Shown here one piece after another: positions 57,965 through 64,000 of a stretch of 64,000 nucleotides of DNA. Source of the DNA: Kosakonia oryziphila (lineage in GTDB: Bacteria > Pseudomonadota > Gammaproteobacteria > Enterobacterales > Enterobacteriaceae); assembly GCF_900094795.1 (NCBI RefSeq), contig NZ_FMBC01000015.1, forward strand, positions 26,519 to 90,518, in the 5' to 3' direction. Under the pieces are notes generated by a model, which was not told the origin of the DNA, did not search any database, and saw nothing but the letters and a program-made list of their open reading frames with translations. The translations under genes were made by a program, and so were the position numbers. Numbering within the stretch: position 1 is the stretch's first letter; every line of letters begins with the position of its first letter.

Positions 57965-59029
57965 ATGCGCGTTGCCGATTTTTCCTTTGAATTACCCGAA
58001 TCCCTGATTGCCCACTACCCACAGACCGAGCGCAGCAGTTGCCGCTTACTTTCGCTGGATGGCCCAACAGGCGCGCTGACGCACGGTACTTTCACCGATT
58101 TACTGGATAAGCTCAACCCTGGCGATCTGCTGGTATTCAATAATACCCGCGTGATCCCTGCTCGCTTGTTTGGCCGCAAAGCGAGCGGCGGTAAGATTGA
58201 AGTGCTGGTTGAGCGCATGCTCGATGATAAACGTATTCTGGCACATATTCGCGCGTCTAAAGCGCCAAAACCCGGCGCTGAGCTGCTACTGGGCGATGCG
58301 GAAGATGTTCAGGCAACCATGGTGGCGCGCCACGATACGCTGTTTGAAGTTGAGTTTCATGGTGAGCGCCCGGTGCTGGATATTCTTAACGCCATTGGCC
58401 ATATGCCGCTGCCGCCGTATATCGACCGTCCGGATGAAGATGCCGATCGCGAGCTTTATCAGACGGTTTACAGCCAGAAACCGGGGGCGGTTGCCGCGCC
58501 GACGGCGGGCCTGCATTTTGATGAGCCGCTGCTGGAACGTCTGCGTAATAAAGGCATTGAAATGGCTTTCGTTACCCTGCATGTCGGCGCCGGGACTTTC
58601 CAGCCGGTACGCGTCGACAGCATTGAAGATCACATCATGCACTCCGAATATGCCGAAGTGCCGCAGGAGGTTGTGGACGCGGTGCTGGCGGCGAAAGCGC
58701 GCGGTAACCGTGTTGTCGCCGTGGGAACCACTTCCGTACGCTCGCTGGAGAGCGCCGCGCAGGCTGCCAACGATGCGCTGATTGCGCCGTTCTTCGGCGA
58801 TACGCAGATCTTTATTTATCCGGGTTATCAATACCAGGTGATCGATGCGCTGGTGACCAACTTCCATCTGCCGGAGTCGACGCTGATCATGCTGGTTTCC
58901 GCGTTTGCCGGATATCAGCACACCATGAACGCGTACCACGCTGCCGTTGCGCAGGAATATCGCTTCTTTAGTTATGGCGATGCGATGTTTATAACGTACA
59001 ATCCGCAGGCCATTACTGAACGTCCATAA
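57965..59029 (+). CDS. queA: S-adenosylmethionine:tRNA ribosyltransferase-isomerase QueA
   Basis: Transfers and isomerises the ribose of S-adenosylmethionine to 7-aminomethyl-7-deazaguanine in tRNA, giving epoxyqueuosine. 354 residues. Family blocks are [13 protein letters not shown] at the N-terminus, [15 protein letters not shown] near 60, [15 protein letters not shown] near 178, [13 protein letters not shown] and [15 protein letters not shown] near 300. First of the queA-tgt-yajC-secDF run. The palindromic repeat at 59029-59214 begins at its stop codon. Confidence 0.98.
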   Translation: MRVADFSFELPESLIAHYPQTERSSCRLLSLDGPTGALTHGTFTDLLDKLNPGDLLVFNNTRVIPARLFGRKASGGKIEVLVERMLDDKRILAHIRASKAPKPGAELLLGDAEDVQATMVARHDTLFEVEFHGERPVLDILNAIGHMPLPPYIDRPDEDADRELYQTVYSQKPGAVAAPTAGLHFDEPLLERLRNKGIEMAFVTLHVGAGTFQPVRVDSIEDHIMHSEYAEVPQEVVDAVLAAKARGNRVVAVGTTSVRSLESAAQAANDALIAPFFGDTQIFIYPGYQYQVIDALVTNFHLPESTLIMLVSAFAGYQHTMNAYHAAVAQEYRFFSYGDAMFITYNPQAITERP

Positions 59030-59214
59030 AAAGGCTATTTTACTTTCCATTTTGCACTTGGGCAGTGCTCGCACAAAATGTTATGGCATTTTGAACGCCG
59101 CTTGCGGCGGCCCTTTAGGGCGAGCGAAGCGAGTAATCCTCACGTACTATGTGTACGCTCCGGTTGCTGTGCGCTGTCCGCGTCCAAACTGGCGGCGTCA
59201 ATTACGCCTTTTTT
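59029..59214. repeat. MITE-like palindromic intergenic repeat, copy 2
   Basis: Same core as 14518-14732: nested palindromes CGCCGCTTGCGGCG and GCCCTTTAGGGC and the CGTAC/GTACG pair, nearly identical over about 130 bases. The outer arms are shorter (AAAGGC at the left, GCCTTT at the right). It starts on the queA stop codon and separates queA from tgt. Confidence 0.8.
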
Positions 59215-59260
59215 GCTTGTTGATGAATTCGATGCTGTGGAGTGATTTCACAGCAGATAG

Positions 59261-60424
<1,164 letters not shown>

Positions 60425-60446
60425 TTAAATAAATGAGGGAATTTGA

Positions 60447-60779
60447 ATGAGCTTTTTTATTTCTGATGCGGTAGCAGCAGCTGGCGCGCCGGCACAGGGC
60501 AGCCCGATATCTCTGATCCTGATGCTGGTGGTGTTTGGTCTGATTTTCTACTTCATGATCCTGCGCCCACAGCAAAAACGCACTAAAGAGCATAAAAAGC
60601 TGATGGACTCCATTGCTAAAGGTGATGAAGTACTGACTAACGGTGGTCTGGTCGGTCGCGTAACCAAAGTAGCTGAAACTGGCTACATTGCGATTGCGCT
60701 GAACGACACCACTGAAGTGGTAATCAAACGTGACTTCGTAGCTGCCGTTCTGCCGAAAGGCACCATGAAGGCGCTGTAA
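60447..60779 (+). CDS. yajC: Sec translocon accessory protein YajC
   Basis: Single-span inner-membrane protein of 110 residues that forms a complex with SecDF. The membrane segment ([19 protein letters not shown]) is followed by [17 protein letters not shown] and the conserved [14 protein letters not shown] domain. Order yajC-secD-secF is conserved. Confidence 0.97.
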   Translation: MSFFISDAVAAAGAPAQGSPISLILMLVVFGLIFYFMILRPQQKRTKEHKKLMDSIAKGDEVLTNGGLVGRVTKVAETGYIAIALNDTTEVVIKRDFVAAVLPKGTMKAL

Positions 60780-60807
60780 TCATTTCGTTTTCCCAAAGGG
60801 AACTGCC

Positions 60808-62655
60808 GTGTTAAACCGTTATCCTTTGTGGAAGTACATCATGCTGGTCGTCGTGCTTATCGTCGGCCTGCTTTACGCACTTCCCAACCTGTATGGTGAG
60901 GATCCGGCTGTTCAGGTCACTGGCGCGCGCGGCGTCGCCGCCAGTGAACAAACGCTGATCCAGGTCCAGAAAAATCTACAAGAAGAAAAAATCAACGCGA
61001 AGTCCGTGGCACTGGAAGATGGCGCTATCCTTGCTCGCTTTGATTCGACTGACACACAACTGCGTGCCCGTGAGGTGCTGGTCAGCGCATTAGGCGATCA
61101 ATACGTCGTAGCTCTTAACCTTGCTCCTGCAACACCTCGCTGGCTGAGCGCCATCAAAGCCGAGCCGATGAAACTCGGTCTCGATTTGCGCGGCGGCGTG
61201 CACTTCCTGATGGAAGTGGACATGCAAACAGCGCTGACCAAGTTGCAGGAACAGAATATGGACAGCCTGCGCAGCGATCTGCGCGAGAAAGGGATTCCTT
61301 ACACCACCGTGCGTAAGGAAGATAATTATGGCCTGAGCATCCAGTTCCGCGATAGTGCGGCGCGCGATCAGGCAAATACTTACCTGAGCAGCCGCCACCG
61401 CGATCTGGTGATCACCAACCAGGGTGATAACACGCTGCGTGCGGTGATGAGCGATGCGCGTCTGAATGAAGCGCGTGAATACGCTGTTCAGCAGAACATC
61501 AACATTTTGCGTAACCGTGTGAACCAGCTCGGCGTTGCCGAACCGCTGGTGCAGCGCCAGGGTGCTGATCGCATCGTGGTTGAACTGCCGGGGATTCAGG
61601 ATACGGCGCGTGCTAAAGAGATCCTGGGGGCGACCGCAACGCTGGAATTCCGTCTGGTCAACAGCAGCGTGGACGCTTCTGCTGCCGCGGCAGGTCGTGT
61701 GCCGGGTGATTCCGAAGTGAAAATGACTCGCGAAGGTCAGCCGGTTGTGCTGTATAAACGCGTGATTCTGACCGGTGACCATATCACCGACTCCACATCC
61801 AGCCAGGATGAGTACAACCAGCCGCAGGTGAATATTTCACTGGATAGCGCGGGTGGCAACATCATGTCGAACTTCACCAAGGACAATATCGGCAAGCCGA
61901 TGGCGACCCTGTTTGTGGAGTACAAAGACAGCGGTAAGAAAGATGCCAATGGCCGTGCGGTGCTGGTGAAACAGGAAGAGGTGATTAACATTGCCAACAT
62001 CCAGTCTCGTCTCGGTAACAGCTTCCGCATTACCGGTATCAGCAACCCGACCGAAGCGCGTCAGCTCTCGCTGCTGCTGCGTGCCGGTGCGCTGATTGCA
62101 CCGATTCAGATTGTTGAAGAACGTACTATTGGTCCAACACTGGGTGCGCAGAACATCACTCAGGGCCTGGAAGCTTGTCTGGCGGGGCTGGTGGTGTCGA
62201 TCATCTTCATGATCTTCTTCTATAAGAAGTTTGGTCTGATCGCAACGTCTGCGCTGGTGGCTAACTTGGTGCTTATCGTCGGTATCATGTCGTTGTTGCC
62301 TGGCGCAACGCTGACTATGCCAGGGATTGCGGGTATCGTGTTAACCCTTGCGGTTGCGGTGGATGCGAACGTACTGATAAACGAACGTATTAAGGAAGAG
62401 CTGAGCAACGGGCGTTCCGTCCAGCAGGCGATACACGAAGGTTATCAGGGCGCATTTTCATCGATTTTCGATGCGAACGTCACCACGTTGATTAAAGTGC
62501 TTATTCTGTACGCAGTCGGTACTGGCTCGATTAAAGGGTTCGCAATTACCACCGGTATCGGTGTGGCGACCTCCATGTTTACCGCTATTGTCGGTACCCG
62601 TGCCATCGTCAACCTGTTGTACGGCGGCAAACGCATTAACAAGCTGTCTATCTGA
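60808..62655 (+). CDS. secD: Protein translocase subunit SecD
   Basis: RND-type Sec subunit of 615 residues that uses the proton gradient to complete protein export. One N-terminal membrane helix ([18 protein letters not shown]), a large periplasmic part with [15 protein letters not shown] near residue 125, then five C-terminal helices including [16 protein letters not shown] with the proton-relay Asp near 519. It forms one complex with SecF, whose gene starts 10 bases later. Confidence 0.97.
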   Translation: MLNRYPLWKYIMLVVVLIVGLLYALPNLYGEDPAVQVTGARGVAASEQTLIQVQKNLQEEKINAKSVALEDGAILARFDSTDTQLRAREVLVSALGDQYVVALNLAPATPRWLSAIKAEPMKLGLDLRGGVHFLMEVDMQTALTKLQEQNMDSLRSDLREKGIPYTTVRKEDNYGLSIQFRDSAARDQANTYLSSRHRDLVITNQGDNTLRAVMSDARLNEAREYAVQQNINILRNRVNQLGVAEPLVQRQGADRIVVELPGIQDTARAKEILGATATLEFRLVNSSVDASAAAAGRVPGDSEVKMTREGQPVVLYKRVILTGDHITDSTSSQDEYNQPQVNISLDSAGGNIMSNFTKDNIGKPMATLFVEYKDSGKKDANGRAVLVKQEEVINIANIQSRLGNSFRITGISNPTEARQLSLLLRAGALIAPIQIVEERTIGPTLGAQNITQGLEACLAGLVVSIIFMIFFYKKFGLIATSALVANLVLIVGIMSLLPGATLTMPGIAGIVLTLAVAVDANVLINERIKEELSNGRSVQQAIHEGYQGAFSSIFDANVTTLIKVLILYAVGTGSIKGFAITTGIGVATSMFTAIVGTRAIVNLLYGGKRINKLSI

Positions 62656-62665
62656 GGAGTGCGTT

Positions 62666-63637
62666 GTGGCACAGGATTATACTGTTGAACAATTGAACCA
62701 CGGCCGTAAAGTCTGGGACTTTATGCGCTGGGATAACTGGGCTTTTATCATTTCCGGCGGGCTGCTGATCCTCTCCATCATTGTGATGGGGGTTCGCGGC
62801 TTTAACTGGGGCCTGGACTTTACCGGCGGTACGGTTATTGAAATTTCGCTGGAAAAACCAGCGGACATGGATTTAATGCGTGACGCGCTGGAGAAAGCGG
62901 GCTTTGCGGATCCGCTGTTGCAGAACTTCGGCAGCAGCCGTGACATCATGGTGCGTATGCCGCCTGCGCACGGTGAAACCGGCGGGCAGGTACTGGGCAG
63001 CAAAGTTGTCAGCGTGATTAACGAAGCGACTAGCCAGAACGCTGCGGTGAAACGCATCGAATTCGTCGGCCCGAGCGTTGGGGCGGATTTGGCGCAGACT
63101 GGCGGCATGGCGCTGCTGGTTGCACTGATCTGTATCCTGATTTACGTCGGGTTCCGCTTCGAATGGCGCCTGGCGGCAGGTGTAGTTATCGCTCTGGCGC
63201 ATGACGTGATCATTACCATGGGCGTGCTGTCGCTGTTCCATATCGAGATTGACCTGACTATCGTTGCATCGTTGATGTCGGTGATCGGCTACTCGCTTAA
63301 CGACAGTATCGTGGTATCGGACCGTATTCGTGAGAACTTCCGTAAGATTCGTCGCGGTACGCCGTATGAGATCTTCAACATCTCGCTGACGCAGACCCTG
63401 CATCGTACCTTGATCACCTCCGGCACCACGCTGGTTGTGATCCTGATGCTGTATCTCTTTGGCGGCGCGATGCTGAAAGGCTTCTCGCTGACCATGCTGA
63501 TCGGGGTTTCCATCGGTACGGCGTCTTCTATCTACGTTGCATCGGCGCTGGCGCTGAAGCTGGGGATGAAGCGCGAACATCTGTTGCAGCAGAAAGTGGA
63601 GAAAGAAGGGGCGGATCAGCCGTCAATTCTGCCGTAA
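62666..63637 (+). CDS. secF: Protein translocase subunit SecF
   Basis: Partner of SecD, 323 residues from the GTG at 62666, the E. coli length; frames beginning earlier lie inside secD. Six membrane helices. Motifs are [14 protein letters not shown] near residue 50, [11 protein letters not shown] near 133 and [17 protein letters not shown] near 210. Last gene of the cluster; an IS4-family element lies 40 bases after its stop. Confidence 0.97.
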   Translation: MAQDYTVEQLNHGRKVWDFMRWDNWAFIISGGLLILSIIVMGVRGFNWGLDFTGGTVIEISLEKPADMDLMRDALEKAGFADPLLQNFGSSRDIMVRMPPAHGETGGQVLGSKVVSVINEATSQNAAVKRIEFVGPSVGADLAQTGGMALLVALICILIYVGFRFEWRLAAGVVIALAHDVIITMGVLSLFHIEIDLTIVASLMSVIGYSLNDSIVVSDRIRENFRKIRRGTPYEIFNISLTQTLHRTLITSGTTLVVILMLYLFGGAMLKGFSLTMLIGVSIGTASSIYVASALALKLGMKREHLLQQKVEKEGADQPSILP

Positions 63638-63677
63638 GCCGCTTGCTCTCAGTGCTAAAAAACCGCAGTGGGTGCTG

Positions 63678-64000
63678 TAATGCCAGTCAGTTAAGCAACT
63701 GACTGGCTCTTTTTCGGGGCTGTGAGGTATTTCCAGGGCCTCTCCTTTACCACTCTCGGGAAGGCCCTTTCCCTTCTTGTCGGTAATTTCACAAGTTGTC
63801 CCATACTTGCAAGATCGCGCATCAGCTCCGGTATACGTCCCGGTGATGCGCCCTGCAATGTCATCAGCATTCTCATCACCATTCCGCATGATTCTGAGAA
63901 ACTCAGTTGATTCGGCCAGTAACCTTTCAGATGTTCCGCCATTTTAATCATCTGATATCTCACCAGATTATAAGCCAGTAAGACACCCCACAGCTCTTGC
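63678..64000 (-). mobile_element. IS4-family insertion sequence, partial
   Basis: The terminal repeat TAATGCCAGTCAGTTAAG at 63678-63695 is nearly identical to the end of IS4 (TAATGCCGATCAGTTAAG). The element runs off the right edge, so the other end and target duplication cannot be seen. It lies between secF and whatever follows. Confidence 0.82.
63691..64000 (-). CDS. IS4-family transposase, C-terminal part
   Basis: C-terminal 102 residues of an IS4-family DDE transposase, cut by the window edge. The frame is open to base 64000 and reads QELWGVLLAYNLVRYQMIK, then HLKGYWPNQLSFSESCGM and PELMRDLASMGQLVKLPTRR, closely like IS4 transposase. The catalytic Glu region (Y-R-K-E box) lies just beyond the edge or at it, so intactness cannot be judged. 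Its stop codon (63691-63693) lies inside the terminal inverted repeat, which is normal for this element. Confidence 0.85.
   Translation of the reverse strand, partial: QELWGVLLAYNLVRYQMIKMAEHLKGYWPNQLSFSESCGMVMRMLMTLQGASPGRIPELMRDLASMGQLVKLPTRRERAFPRVVKERPWKYLTAPKKSQSVA

Overview
The window is chromosomal DNA of a gammaproteobacterium of the order Enterobacterales. From about 21 kb to the end it follows the Escherichia coli order hemB, ampH, sbmA, yaiWYZ, ddlA, iraP, phoA, psiF, proC, yaiI, aroL, yaiA, aroM, ppnP, rdgC, mak, sbcCD, phoBR, brnQ, proY, malZ, acpH, queA, tgt, yajC, secDF, with protein lengths almost equal to E. coli. The first 21 kb is accessory and does not match E. coli. This mix, with a stand-alone eat-eutBC set, an ornithine-lipid-type acyltransferase and an Anbu cluster, suggests a Kosakonia/Enterobacter/Klebsiella-like plant or soil enteric; the genus is inference.

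Layout. 0-4 kb, minus strand: an Anbu (bacterial proteasome homologue) cluster of four packed genes: Anbu peptidase, transglutaminase-like protease, alpha-E protein and circularly permuted ATP-grasp ligase. Upstream of it I read a -24/-12 (sigma-54) promoter and an NtrC-type palindrome. 4.1-5.3 kb: a decayed DMT-transporter fragment and a LysR regulator. 5.4-10 kb, minus: a complete Liv-type ABC amino-acid transporter. 10.5-13.4 kb, plus: dgcN, dgcA and a D-amino-acid aminotransferase, a route that can turn D-amino acids into D-glutamate and then N-acetyl-L-glutamate. 13.5-14.5 kb: a D-2-hydroxyacid dehydrogenase. 14.8-18.4 kb, minus: eat-eutB-eutC for ethanolamine, again behind a near-perfect sigma-54 promoter with an NtrC-type site. 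19.1-20.8 kb: a two-domain OlsF-like acyltransferase.

Together the first 18.5 kb reads as a nitrogen-scavenging region: uptake and breakdown of D-amino acids, ethanolamine and probably an isopeptide or peptide product, with two of the three units carrying the -24/-12 plus NtrC signature of nitrogen limitation. The rest is conserved housekeeping: haem, cell wall (ampH, ddlA), phosphate regulon (iraP, phoA, psiF, phoBR with Pho boxes), proline and shikimate synthesis, DNA repair (sbcCD), maltodextrin use, tRNA queuosine and Sec export. Local differences from E. coli are a Rieske/FAD reductase at the dgcC (adrA) position, no araJ, an extensin-like protein and an MdtG-like pump before iraP, and DUF2339/DUF3999 plus a peroxiredoxin between malZ and acpH.

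Decay and repeats: two short pseudogenes (DMT transporter, 2-hydroxyacid dehydrogenase), two copies of a roughly 200-bp MITE-like palindromic repeat (14.5 and 59.0 kb), several REP-type palindromes, and an IS4-family element that runs off the right edge just after secF. I saw no rRNA, tRNA or CRISPR.
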